From positions 1-64,000 of the forward strand of contig NZ_JAMXMC010000005.1 in NCBI RefSeq assembly GCF_024055665.1: DNA of 64,000 nt, in the 5' to 3' direction. This document shows, piece by piece, positions 54,043-62,348 of this stretch (within the stretch, counting starts at the first letter, position 1; the number at the start of each line of letters is the position of its first letter). Made by a program: the position numbers and the translations under genes. Under the pieces are notes generated by a model. The model ran no database searches. It was not told the origin of the DNA and worked only from the letters and a program-made list of their open reading frames with translations. Source of the DNA: Ideonella oryzae. Its GTDB lineage: Bacteria; Pseudomonadota; Gammaproteobacteria; Burkholderiales; Burkholderiaceae_C.

Positions 54043-56958
54043 TTACTGGCAGGCCTCGCAGCCCGGATCGTCGATTGCGCAGAACTTGATGTCGGTCGCG
54101 GGAGCAGCCTCGGCCATCGCGGCTTGAGCCTGTGCTGCAGCGGCTTCCATCGCGGACAGGCCACCTTGACCGCCACCCATCGGCACCGCATTGAGCGAGC
54201 CAGCCGAGATGGTCGACTTCTCCGCATGCGTGGCGCCCATGGTGCGCAGGTAGTAGGTGGTCTTCAAGCCACGCACCCAGGCCAGCTTGTAGGTCTCGTC
54301 GAGCTTCTTGCCCGAGGCGCCGGCCATGTAGATGTTGAGCGACTGGGCCTGGTCGATCCACTTCTGGCGGCGCGCTGCCGCTTCGACCAGCCACTGCGTC
54401 TCGACCTCGAAGGCGGTGGCATAGAGCTGCTTGAGCTCATCGGGCACGCGGTCGATGCGGCGCAGCGAACCGTCGTAGTGCTTGAGGTCCATGACCATCA
54501 CGCTGTCCCACAGGCCCAGTACCTTCAGGTCGCGCACCAGGTACTCGTTGACCACGGTGAACTCGCCCGACAGGTTGGACTTGACCGACAGGTTGCCGAA
54601 GCAGGGCTCGATCGAGGCATCCACGCCAATGATGTTGGAGATGGTCGCGGTCGGGGCGATGGCCACGCAGTTGCTGTTGCGCATGCCGTCGCGAGCGATC
54701 TTGGCGCGCAGCGCATCCCAGTCCAGCGTCGTGCTGCGGTCCACGTCCACATAGCCACCACGCTGCTGGGCCAGCAGCTCGATCGAGTCGATCGGCAGGA
54801 TGCCGCGGTCCCACAGCGAGCCGCGGTAGGTCGAGTAACGACCCCGCTCAGCGGCCAGCTCGGACGAGGCCCAGTAGGCGTGATAGCAGACGGCTTCCAT
54901 CGAGCGGTCGGCGAACTCCACCGCGGCCTGGCTGGCGTAAGGCGTGCGCAGTTGGTACAGCGCGTCCTGGAAGCCCATGATGCCCAGACCCACCGGACGG
55001 TGACGCAGATTGGAGTCGCGTGCCTTCTTGACCGCGTAGTAGTTGATGTCGATGACGTTGTCCAGCATGCGCATGGCGGTGGACACCGTCTTCTTCAGCT
55101 TGTCGAGGTCCAGCTCCTTGCCGTTGGCACCGTCCTTCAGGTGCTGGGCCAGGTTGACCGAGCCCAGGTTGCAGACGGCGATCTCGTCATCGCTGGTGTT
55201 GAGCGTGATCTCGGTGCACAGGTTGGACGAGTGCACCACGCCCACGTGCTGCTGCGGCGAGCGCACGTTGCAGGCATCCTTGAAGGTGATCCAGGGATGG
55301 CCGGTCTCGAACAGCATGGTCAGCATCTTGCGCCACAGGTCCTTGGCCGGCATGCGCTTGAAGAGCTTGATCTCGCCACGATCGGCCTTGGCCTCGTAGG
55401 CGGTGTAGGCGCGCTCGAACTCGGCGCCCATCAGATCGTGCAGGTCCGGGCAGGTCGAGGGGCTGAACAGAGTCCAGTCACCGCCCTCGATCACCCGCTT
55501 CATGAACAGGTCCGGAATCCAGTTCGCGGTGTTCATGTCGTGGGTGCGGCGGCGGTCGTCACCAGTGTTCTTGCGCAGCTCCAGGAACTCTTCGATGTCC
55601 AGGTGCCAGCTCTCCAGGTAGGCGCAGACGGCGCCCTTGCGCTTGCCGCCCTGGTTCACCGCCACGGCCGTGTCGTTGACCACCTTCAGGAAGGGAACCA
55701 CGCCCTGGCTCTTGCCGTTGGTGCCCTTGATGTAGGAGCCCAGCGCGCGCACATTGGTCCAGTCGTTGCCCAGGCCGCCGGCGAACTTCGACAGCAGCGC
55801 GTTCTCCTTCAGGGCCTCGTAGATGCCGTCCAGGTCATCGGCCACCGTGGTCAGGTAGCAACTCGACAGCTGCGAGCGGCGGGTGCCCGCGTTGAACAGC
55901 GTGGGCGTCGAGGACATGAAGTCGAAGGTCGACAGCACGTTGTAGAACTCGATCGCGCGGGCTTCGCGGTCGATCTCGCCCAGGGCCAGGCCCATGGCCA
56001 CGCGCATGAAGAAGGCCTGCGGCATCTCGATGCGCTGCTCGTCCACATGCAGGAAGTAGCGGTCGAACAGGGTCTGCAGGCCCAGGTAATCGAACTGCAG
56101 GTCACGGTCGGCCTGCAGTGCGGCGCCCAGCTTGGCCAGGTCGAACTGCATCAGCTTCTCGTCCAGCAGCTCGGCCTGCACGCCCTTCTTGATGAACTTG
56201 GGGAAGTACTCGGCGTAGCGCTGGGCCATCTCGGCCTGGGTCGCCTCCTCGCCCAGCACCTCCTTGCGGATGGTGTGCAGCAGCAGACGCGCGGTGGCGC
56301 GGGTGTAGGCCGGCTCCTTCTCGATCAGGGTGCGGGCCGCCAGGATGGCGGCCTTGTACACCTCGTCGATGGGCACGCCGTCATACAGGTTGCGGCGGGT
56401 CTCGGCCAGGATGGGCTCGGGCCGCACATCGGCGCCCAGGTTGGCGCAAGCCGATTCGATCAGGCCCTGCAGCCTGCCTTCGTCCAGCGGCACGCGCTGG
56501 CCACGGTCGGTCACGGTCAGGGTGTGGACGAGGGCCGCCTCGGCAGCCTGGCCAGCCTTGGCGCGCTCCTGCGCGCGGCGCTCGCGGTACAGCACGTAGG
56601 CACGCGCCACTTCATGGTGACCACCGCGCATCAGACCCAGCTCGACCTGATCCTGCACGTCTTCAATGTGGAAGGTGCCACCGCCCGGACGGGAGCGCAT
56701 CAGCGCGCGCACCACGGCCTCGGTCAGCGCCTCCACCATCTCGCGCACGCTGGCCGAAGCCGCCCCCTGGGTGCCATGCACCGCCAGGAAAGCCTTCATC
56801 AGGGCCACGGCGATCTTGTTGGGCTCGAAGGAGACCACGGCGCCATTGCGACGGATGATCTGGTAGCCCTGGAAGGCGCCCGCATCCCGCTGCTCGGCGG
56901 GTGCCGCCGGACGGGCGGTCATCGTGGACTCGGAGGTGCTGGTGGCAACAGCTTGCAT
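54043..56958 (-). CDS. nrdA: Ribonucleoside-diphosphate reductase large subunit (class Ia R1) with two ATP-cone regions
   Basis: This 971-residue protein reduces NDPs to dNDPs. It has two N-terminal ATP-cone-like regions: one at about residues 33-125 (YQIIRRNGAVVSFEPNKIAVAL) and a second at about 147-240 that aligns with the single cone of E. coli NrdA (VTDRGQRVPLDEGRLQGLIE, NLYDGVPIDEVYKAAI). The catalytic barrel contains SCYLTTVADDLDGIY and the active-site NLCTEITLNTSDDE. The C-terminal redox tail ends CAIDDPGCEACQ. A strong GAGGGG precedes the ATG. The 375-bp region upstream carries NrdR-like boxes. Confidence 0.97.
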   Translation of the reverse strand: MQAVATSTSESTMTARPAAPAEQRDAGAFQGYQIIRRNGAVVSFEPNKIAVALMKAFLAVHGTQGAASASVREMVEALTEAVVRALMRSRPGGGTFHIEDVQDQVELGLMRGGHHEVARAYVLYRERRAQERAKAGQAAEAALVHTLTVTDRGQRVPLDEGRLQGLIESACANLGADVRPEPILAETRRNLYDGVPIDEVYKAAILAARTLIEKEPAYTRATARLLLHTIRKEVLGEEATQAEMAQRYAEYFPKFIKKGVQAELLDEKLMQFDLAKLGAALQADRDLQFDYLGLQTLFDRYFLHVDEQRIEMPQAFFMRVAMGLALGEIDREARAIEFYNVLSTFDFMSSTPTLFNAGTRRSQLSSCYLTTVADDLDGIYEALKENALLSKFAGGLGNDWTNVRALGSYIKGTNGKSQGVVPFLKVVNDTAVAVNQGGKRKGAVCAYLESWHLDIEEFLELRKNTGDDRRRTHDMNTANWIPDLFMKRVIEGGDWTLFSPSTCPDLHDLMGAEFERAYTAYEAKADRGEIKLFKRMPAKDLWRKMLTMLFETGHPWITFKDACNVRSPQQHVGVVHSSNLCTEITLNTSDDEIAVCNLGSVNLAQHLKDGANGKELDLDKLKKTVSTAMRMLDNVIDINYYAVKKARDSNLRHRPVGLGIMGFQDALYQLRTPYASQAAVEFADRSMEAVCYHAYWASSELAAERGRYSTYRGSLWDRGILPIDSIELLAQQRGGYVDVDRSTTLDWDALRAKIARDGMRNSNCVAIAPTATISNIIGVDASIEPCFGNLSVKSNLSGEFTVVNEYLVRDLKVLGLWDSVMVMDLKHYDGSLRRIDRVPDELKQLYATAFEVETQWLVEAAARRQKWIDQAQSLNIYMAGASGKKLDETYKLAWVRGLKTTYYLRTMGATHAEKSTISAGSLNAVPMGGGQGGLSAMEAAAAQAQAAMAEAAPATDIKFCAIDDPGCEACQ

Positions 56959-57057
56959 GAATTCCCCTCGGTGAAGTTCTTGGTGTGCGGCTTTCCAGGC
57001 GCCATCAGGGAAAAGGAATCCCCTGCGGCGCCGCGGCGTCGCTGAAAAACAAAGATT

Positions 57058-57099
57058 GAAAAAAGAAAGGTCGCCGCGGGAGGTTCAGCCCGTGGCGAC
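57058..57099 (-). terminator. Terminator-like hairpin inside the nrdA leader (possible attenuator)
   Basis: GTCGCC-x-CGGG and CCCG-x-GGCGAC (57070-57080 and 57089-57099) form an 11-position stem with one internal mismatch and an 8-base loop. On the minus strand it is followed by a run reading CTTTCTTTTTTC. It lies downstream of the promoter and upstream of nrdA, where termination would shut off the gene. It could be an attenuator or a remnant; there is no independent evidence of function. Confidence 0.55.
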
Positions 57100-57216
57100 G
57101 GCTCGACTTCGTCGGATCCCGGTGTTCATGCCGCGCTCGGTGGAGGGGTGTTCCTGACCGCGCACCCCGCAAAGGGCGCTCGCGCAGGTCAGGCACAAAC
57201 CGAGTCGGTGTTGCAT
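57085..57216 (-). CDS. Possible upstream ORF in the nrdA leader (43 codons)
   Basis: An ATG at 57216, about 30 nt downstream of the predicted transcription start, opens a 43-codon frame. Its stop codon (57085-57087) falls in the loop of the terminator-like hairpin. There is no good ribosome binding site and the peptide (starting MQHRLGLCLTCASALCG) resembles nothing I know. It is listed because its geometry is that of a leader peptide; it may well be chance in a GC-rich sequence. Confidence 0.2.
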   Translation of the reverse strand: MQHRLGLCLTCASALCGVRGQEHPSTERGMNTGIRRSRAVATG

Positions 57217-57251
57217 GTCAGGATGTCCAAGCTAAGAGCTTATCACGCTGG

Positions 57252-57298
57252 ACACTATATCTGGGGTCGCAGCCCTGTTCAAGCACTACAGATAGCGT
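57252..57298 (-). promoter_or_regulatory. nrdA promoter with two NrdR-like boxes
   Basis: Box 1 ACACTATATCTGGGGT (57252-57267) and box 2 GCACTACAGATAGCGT (57283-57298) both resemble the NrdR consensus ACACWATATATWGTGT. Their starts are 31 bp apart, the helical phasing typical of NrdR box pairs. On the minus strand TTGAAC (57277-57282) and TATAGT (57254-57259), 17 bp apart, form a strong sigma-70-like promoter whose -10 lies inside box 1. NrdR, an ATP/dATP-sensing repressor of ribonucleotide reductase genes, would block RNA polymerase here. nrdR itself is not in the window. Confidence 0.8.
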
Positions 57299-57333
57299 CG
57301 AACCCTGATGCCGCTTTGCAGCGACTCCGTGAC

Positions 57334-57936
57334 TCAGCGTGCGGTGGTCCGCGGCGGCCAGTCCCAGCCGAGAGCGGCCAGGCGGGTCGAAACGGCAGAC
57401 CAATCGAAGCCCGGACCCGGGTCACGCTTGCGACCGGGTGCCACATGCTCATGCCCCATGGCGGCGCGCACCGGGTAGGCTCGCGCCACGGCTTGCAGAA
57501 GACGTGCCAGGGCCTCGTACTGCACCACCTCGAAGGGCTCGCCTTCCAGGCCTTCGAGCTCGATGCCGATGGCGTAGTCGTTGCAGTTCTCGCGCCCCTG
57601 CCAGGCCGAACGCCCGGCATGCCAGGCCCGGTCGTCACAGGAAACGAACTGCAGCAGCTGGCCATCGCGCCGGATCACGAAGTGGGCCGAGACTTCCAGA
57701 CCGCGGATCCCTTCGTAGTACGGATGAGCCGACCAGTCCAGCGTGTTGGTGAACAGGCGGACGATGCCGTCACCGCCATACTCGCCCGGCGGCAGGCTGA
57801 TGGAATGCAGCACGACCAGGTCGATGGCCACACCCGCCGGGCGGGGGCCGAAATTCGGCGACGGCACGGCCTGCGCCCCGCACCACCACCCGGCCTGCCA
57901 ACCCTCACCACCCCCTGGTGCTGAAGCAGGGTTCAT
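57334..57936 (-). CDS. ampD: 1,6-anhydro-N-acetylmuramyl-L-alanine amidase
   Basis: This 200-residue cytosolic zinc amidase of murein recycling cleaves the peptide from anhydro-muropeptides. Zinc ligands appear in LVVLHSISLP (His) and MGHEHVAPGRKRDPG (His, then Asp). The substrate groove includes DDRAWHAGRSAWQGRENCND and YAIGIELEG, as in AmpD. The start overlaps the pilR stop by 4 nt. In this order ampD commonly follows pilSR. It functions upstream of Mpl (36030-37394). Confidence 0.95.
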   Translation of the reverse strand: MNPASAPGGGEGWQAGWWCGAQAVPSPNFGPRPAGVAIDLVVLHSISLPPGEYGGDGIVRLFTNTLDWSAHPYYEGIRGLEVSAHFVIRRDGQLLQFVSCDDRAWHAGRSAWQGRENCNDYAIGIELEGLEGEPFEVVQYEALARLLQAVARAYPVRAAMGHEHVAPGRKRDPGPGFDWSAVSTRLAALGWDWPPRTTAR

Positions 57937-59405
57937 GGTGTCTCCGCGGCCGGCCCGTCATCCCCTTCGGTGATGGCCAGGCGGGCCATGCGGTAGCGCA
58001 TCTGCCGCAGTGACAGGCCCAGGCTGGCGCCCGCGGCCGTGCGGTTGAAGCCATGCTGGCGCAAGGCCCGCACCAGGATGGCCCGCTCCACCTCGTCAAG
58101 GTAGGCGGCCAGATCCGTCGGCAGCGGCTCGGCACCAGCATCCTCGACAGGAGCCGATGCCGCCGGCCGTGCGAGAACAGGCATGGCGGGCGCTTCGCCA
58201 TCACCGTGCCCATCGCCCAGCAAGGTATCCGGCAGCCCCAGGTCGCCCGCCTCGATGACCTCGTGGGTGCTCAGGGCCACGGCACGGTGCAGCAGGTTTT
58301 CCAGTTCACGCACATTGCCGGGAAAGTGGTAACGCTGCAGGCGGGCGCGGGCCTCCGCCGACAGCTGCGGCGACGGCCACACGCCGGCATCGCGGGCGAT
58401 GCGTTCGAGCAGGGCCTGGCAGATCTCGCCGAGGTCCTGCAGGCGCTCGCGCAGGGGCGGCACCTCGATGCGGATGACGTTCAGGCGGTAGAACAGATCC
58501 TGCCGGAAGCGCCCGGCCGCCACTTCGGCTGCCAGGTCCTTGTGCGTGGCGCTGACGATGCGAACGTTCAGCGGCGTCTCGCTCACCGCGCCCACAGGCC
58601 GCACCGCGCGTTCCTGGATCACCCGCAGCAGCTTGGACTGCATGGCCAGTGGCAGGTCGCCGATCTCGTCAAGGAACAGGGTGCCCCCGTGCGCGGCCTG
58701 GAAGAAGCCGGCACGGTCTTCCTGAGCACCGGTGAAGGCGCCCTTGCGGTAGCCGAAGAACTCGGCCTCCAGCAGATGCTCCGGGATGGCGCCGCAGTTG
58801 ACCGCCACGAAGGCCTGGCCCGAGCGCGGGCTGACCTCGTGGATGGCGCGGGCCACCAGTTCCTTGCCGGTGCCGGATTCGCCCTGCACCAGCACCGGGG
58901 CCATGCTGCGCGCCACTTTCTCGACCAGCACGCGCACCTCGCCCATGGCCGCCGAGCGGCCCACCAGCCGAGCCAGCGCGGACTGCGACAGGGGCCCGGC
59001 CGGCTGGGCCGGCGGCACCGGGGTGGCCACCCGGCCCAACGCGGCCGCCACCACTGAGCGGAACTGCCGCAGGTCCACCGGCTTGGTGAGGTAGTCGAAG
59101 GCGCCGGCCTTGAGGGCTTCCACCGCGTTCTCGGCCGAACCGTAGGCGGTGATCACAATGATCTTTTCCGGTCGGTGCGCCTCTTCCAGCTTGTGCATCA
59201 GCGTCATGCCGCTGCCGTCGGGCAGGCGCATGTCGGTGATGACGAGGCTGAAGTGCCGTTGCTGCAGCAGGCCCCAGGCCTCGCTGACGCTGGCCGCGGT
59301 CTCGACCTCATGTCCCTCGCGCAGCAGGCTGAGCTCGTACAGCGTCAGCAGGTCGGGCTCGTCGTCGACCACGAGCACGCGGCCGGTCGAATGGGATTCG
59401 TTCAT
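57933..59405 (-). CDS. pilR: PilR-type sigma-54-dependent response regulator
   Basis: 490 residues in three domains. The receiver is at about residues 9-125 (VLVVDDEPDLLTLYELSLL, phospho-acceptor in ITDMRLPDGSG). The AAA+ domain has Walker A GESGTGKELVAR and the sigma-54 contact loop GAFTGA. A C-terminal Fis-type helix-turn-helix ends the protein (ILVRALRQHGFNRTAAGASLGLS). NtrC family; next to the PilS-like kinase and ampD, it is the PilR of type IV pilin transcription. It begins inside the pilS stop (4-nt overlap). No pilA is in the window. Confidence 0.9.
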   Translation of the reverse strand: MNESHSTGRVLVVDDEPDLLTLYELSLLREGHEVETAASVSEAWGLLQQRHFSLVITDMRLPDGSGMTLMHKLEEAHRPEKIIVITAYGSAENAVEALKAGAFDYLTKPVDLRQFRSVVAAALGRVATPVPPAQPAGPLSQSALARLVGRSAAMGEVRVLVEKVARSMAPVLVQGESGTGKELVARAIHEVSPRSGQAFVAVNCGAIPEHLLEAEFFGYRKGAFTGAQEDRAGFFQAAHGGTLFLDEIGDLPLAMQSKLLRVIQERAVRPVGAVSETPLNVRIVSATHKDLAAEVAAGRFRQDLFYRLNVIRIEVPPLRERLQDLGEICQALLERIARDAGVWPSPQLSAEARARLQRYHFPGNVRELENLLHRAVALSTHEVIEAGDLGLPDTLLGDGHGDGEAPAMPVLARPAASAPVEDAGAEPLPTDLAAYLDEVERAILVRALRQHGFNRTAAGASLGLSLRQMRYRMARLAITEGDDGPAAETP

Positions 59406-61225
59406 AGGTGGAGTCTGGCCTCGTCGGGGACCACATCGCGCCGCATCACCACCATGAACTGGTTGCAGCGGCGCTCGCCGGGCAGGCGCACATAGTCGAT
59501 CAGGGCACCGTGACGCTCGCACAGTTCCCGGCAGATGTACAGGCCCAGGCCCGTGCCGCGGCTGCGCGTGCTGTGGAAGGGTTCGAAGAGATGGGGCTCC
59601 ACCTCCGGGGGAATGGGCTGGCCGTCATTGGCCACGGTCAGGCGCACGAAGTCGCCTTCCAGAGCCTCCAGCCGCAGCAGCACCGAGCCCGGCTGCTCGC
59701 TGGCGTGACGCAGGGCGTTGTCCAGCAGGTTCACCAGCACGCGGCGCAGGTGGTCCGGGTCGAAGGACACCCCCAGGGCCTGGGTCGGCAGTTCCACCTT
59801 CAGCCGGCTGGCACCGCCCAGGCTCAGGCCCACCGTGTGGGCCCACTCGCTGACGATGGTGCCCGTTTCAGCCACGGCGTCCAGGCTGCGCGAGGGCGTG
59901 CTGCTGCCGGGAGCCGCCTCCAGCACGTCGTCGACGATGCGGCGCAGGCGTTCGACGTTGTCGGCAATGATGCGCACCAGCCGCTGCTGGTCGGCCCGCA
60001 GGGCATCCTCCTGCAGCAGGGCATTGGCCTGCGCCACCGCCGCCAGCGGATTGCGGATCTCATGCGCCACCCCGGCGGAGATGCGACCCATGGCCACCAG
60101 GCGGTCCTGCCGCTGGCGCGCCAGCACCTGCCGCAGCTCCTCCACGAAAAGCACGGCCAGCACCTCCTGCTGGCTGCCCGACCGGCCTGGCAAGGCCTCG
60201 GACGTCAGCCGCACGCCGCGGGTGAAACGCGCCCGCACCCGGATGGAACGAGGCATCTCGCCGGTCGCCGCCACCGACAGATCCACCCCTTCCGGCGGCC
60301 AGTGGCCGGCCTCGTAGGCCCGGAGCACGGCATCGCGCAGCGCACGCCAACCCCGCTCCTGCCCCAGCGGGAACGGCGGCGCCGGACAGTGGCCCTGGTC
60401 AGACAGCAGCGCCCGGGCCGCTGGATTGGCCGCACGCACGGTGCCGGCCCGGTCCACCACCAGCACCCCGTCGGACATCTCGTCGATCACCAGGCGGTTG
60501 AGCTCCGCCTGCTGGAAGGCCAGTTCCAGGCTGTCGCGGGCCGCCTGTTCCTCCCGGGCCAGGCGCTGGGTCATCTGACCCGACACCAGGGAGATCATGA
60601 ACAGGCCCGCACCGGCCAGGCCGGCCTGGGACAGCAGGCCCGGCAGATCGCCCCCCTGCAGGCCCTTGTGGAAGGCGGTGACCAGCAACAGCAGCGTGAC
60701 GGCCGAGGCCGTGGCCAGGGCCGGCAGACGGGTGCTGAGCACGCCGGCCATCAGCACCGGCAGCACCAGCAGTGCCCCGTAGTTGAGGGCCGAACTGGTG
60801 TCCAGCCAGTGCATCCCGCCGAAGAGCAGCACGTCCACGCCGATGGTGCTCCACCAGTGCATGGCCGTCAGGCGCTGGGCCTGGGCGGCCCGGCGCTTCC
60901 ACCACCACCACCGCAGACTGGCCTGGCCGGCGTAGAGCCCCGCCAGCCAGAACACCTCGCCCAGGCTGCGTCCGCTCAGCCAGTTCAGCAGGCCCTGGGC
61001 GCCCACCAGGCCCAGCCCCAGGGCCGCGCGCGCGAAGAGGTAGGTGGCGTAGATGCGGCGCTGGGTAGCACGCCCCCCCTGCAGCAGGCGGCGCACCCGG
61101 GCGGCCCAGAAGGGGCCATCATCGGCCGCATCGTTCTCTTCGGTGAAGGCCACCGAGCTGCCAAACCAGGAACTGTCACGGGCGGCCTCCTTGGCCGCAC
61201 GCGGGCCGGAGCGGGGCCGGCTCAC
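59402..61225 (-). CDS. pilS: PilS-type membrane sensor histidine kinase
   Basis: 607 residues. About six TM helices lie in residues 60-220 (for example LALGLGLVGAQGLLNWL and GLFMISLVSG). A PAS-like region follows (VVDRAGTVRAANPAARALL), then the dimerisation/phosphoacceptor motif GVAHEIRNPLAAVAQANAL and the ATPase domain ending GTGLGLYICRELCERHGALI. It pairs with the adjacent PilR and would sense pilin in the membrane. Its ATG overlaps the stop of the PP0621-like gene by 4 nt. Confidence 0.9.
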   Translation of the reverse strand: MSRPRSGPRAAKEAARDSSWFGSSVAFTEENDAADDGPFWAARVRRLLQGGRATQRRIYATYLFARAALGLGLVGAQGLLNWLSGRSLGEVFWLAGLYAGQASLRWWWWKRRAAQAQRLTAMHWWSTIGVDVLLFGGMHWLDTSSALNYGALLVLPVLMAGVLSTRLPALATASAVTLLLLVTAFHKGLQGGDLPGLLSQAGLAGAGLFMISLVSGQMTQRLAREEQAARDSLELAFQQAELNRLVIDEMSDGVLVVDRAGTVRAANPAARALLSDQGHCPAPPFPLGQERGWRALRDAVLRAYEAGHWPPEGVDLSVAATGEMPRSIRVRARFTRGVRLTSEALPGRSGSQQEVLAVLFVEELRQVLARQRQDRLVAMGRISAGVAHEIRNPLAAVAQANALLQEDALRADQQRLVRIIADNVERLRRIVDDVLEAAPGSSTPSRSLDAVAETGTIVSEWAHTVGLSLGGASRLKVELPTQALGVSFDPDHLRRVLVNLLDNALRHASEQPGSVLLRLEALEGDFVRLTVANDGQPIPPEVEPHLFEPFHSTRSRGTGLGLYICRELCERHGALIDYVRLPGERRCNQFMVVMRRDVVPDEARLHL

Positions 61226-61467
61226 ACCCGCCCTCCACGCGCCCGGTGGTCCTCGCTGCAGAACCAGCGGCCCTCACCATCCTGCACGGCCTCGGCCTGC
61301 GGCAGATGCAGGCCACAGTGGGCACAGCCCACCATGGGCTGGGGCCCGGACGATGGCGCGACGGGATCGCGCCCGCCCGGCGCCTGGCCTGTCCCGTCCC
61401 GGCGCCGGCCAAAGGCCCAGAACAGAGCCAGCACGAGCAAGCCCAGCAACAGCAGGATCCTGGCCAT
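61222..61467 (-). CDS. PP0621-like small protein with TM helix and zinc-ribbon-like cysteines
   Basis: 81 residues. An N-terminal TM helix (ILLLLGLLVLALFWAF) is followed by a Pro/Gly/Arg-rich linker and a C-terminal MVGCAHCGLHLPQAEAV...FCSEDHR. This Cys-x2-Cys...Cys-x3-His set could bind zinc, and the layout fits the PP0621 family. Function unknown. It overlaps pilS by 4 nt and begins 8 bp after the YpjD-like gene stop. Confidence 0.8.
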   Translation of the reverse strand: MARILLLLGLLVLALFWAFGRRRDGTGQAPGGRDPVAPSSGPQPMVGCAHCGLHLPQAEAVQDGEGRWFCSEDHRARGGRV

Positions 61468-61475
61468 GGGCGACC

Positions 61476-62285
61476 TCAGCCGGCGGCGCGCTGCAACACC
61501 ACCTCCAGCACGAAGCGGGAGCCCACATAGGCCAGCAACAGCAACAGGGCGCCGGCATACAGCCAGCGGGTGGCCAGGTGGCCTCGCCAGCCCCGCACCC
61601 GGCGGCCGATCAGCAGCGCCGCCAGCGTGGCCCAGCCCAACAGGGACAGCACGGTCTTGTGATCCCAGCGCCAGTAGGCCGAGCTCAGACCCAGCGCCAG
61701 CGCCAGCGTGAGCACCACGAAGCCGGCCTCGACAAAGCGGAAGGTCAGCCGCTCCAGCCGCATCAGCGGCACGCCGAAGGTGCCGCTGCCAGTGCCAATG
61801 CCGCGGCGCAGGCGACGCTCGGCGTTGTCCAGCAGCAGCGCATGCAGCACTGCGGCGCCGAACAGGCCATAGGAACACAGCCCCAGCAGCCAGTGCAGCG
61901 GCGCCCAGTGGGAATGGGCCACCACATGCAGCTCGCCCGGAAAGATCCAGGCCAGGGCCGCAGCCACCGCGCCGGTGGCCGCCAGGGTGCGCCGCAGACG
62001 CGGCACCGGCAGCATGCGGCTTTCCAGCCCGTGGATGGCGATCACCAGCCAGACCGTGAGCGAGAGCACCGGCGCAAACCCGATGCGCAGGCCTGGCAGG
62101 CCATCGCCCCCCGGCCAGGCGTCCGAGATCAGCACCAGCGCCTGCAGCCCCCAGGCCGCCACCAGGGCCTGCAGGGGCCAGCGGCGCTCGGGCGCGGCGG
62201 GCAAGGTGGCCAGCAGGTAGGCGGCCACAGTCAACGCCGTGGCCAGCGTCGTCGAAGCGGCGGGGGGGTCGGCGGCTAAAATCAT
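61476..62285 (-). CDS. CcsA/YpjD-type cytochrome c assembly-like membrane protein
   Basis: 269 residues, about eight TM helices. The central region is homologous to CcsA/CcmC-like heme-handling proteins, with the histidine in HVVAHSHWAPLHWLLGL and a tryptophan-rich YWRWDHKTVLSLLGWA near the C-terminus. Homologues such as YpjD sit beside ffh in many proteobacteria. Whether it handles heme here is uncertain. The ATG at 62285 is used; a GTG two codons upstream is possible. It is divergent from ffh. Confidence 0.85.
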   Translation of the reverse strand: MILAADPPAASTTLATALTVAAYLLATLPAAPERRWPLQALVAAWGLQALVLISDAWPGGDGLPGLRIGFAPVLSLTVWLVIAIHGLESRMLPVPRLRRTLAATGAVAAALAWIFPGELHVVAHSHWAPLHWLLGLCSYGLFGAAVLHALLLDNAERRLRRGIGTGSGTFGVPLMRLERLTFRFVEAGFVVLTLALALGLSSAYWRWDHKTVLSLLGWATLAALLIGRRVRGWRGHLATRWLYAGALLLLLAYVGSRFVLEVVLQRAAG

Positions 62286-62348
62286 CGCCACAGTTTACCG
62301 GCGCCCCCATCCGCCTTCCGTGCCGGAACGCAAAGGAGCGCACACCCC

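Larger units (their letters stand above)
56959..57333. other. 375-bp nrdA regulatory region and 5' leader
   Basis: No protein gene is supported here. From upstream to downstream on the minus strand it holds an NrdR-like box, a -35, a -10 covered by the second NrdR-like box (57252-57298), a 43-codon open frame (57216-57085), a GC hairpin plus U-rich run (57099-57058), and an unstructured stretch with the ribosome site GAGGGG. Predicted transcript leader about 290 nt. Confidence 0.75.

Noticed and set aside
53959-57045. 1028-codon open frame on the plus strand opposite nrdA
   Set aside because: Antisense of nrdA with low-complexity Gly/His/Val composition and no motifs.
57005-57196. 63-codon GTG-started frame in the nrdA leader
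   Set aside because: Low-complexity Arg/Pro composition, no ribosome site, and it runs through the hairpin and U-run, so it is unlikely to be translated.
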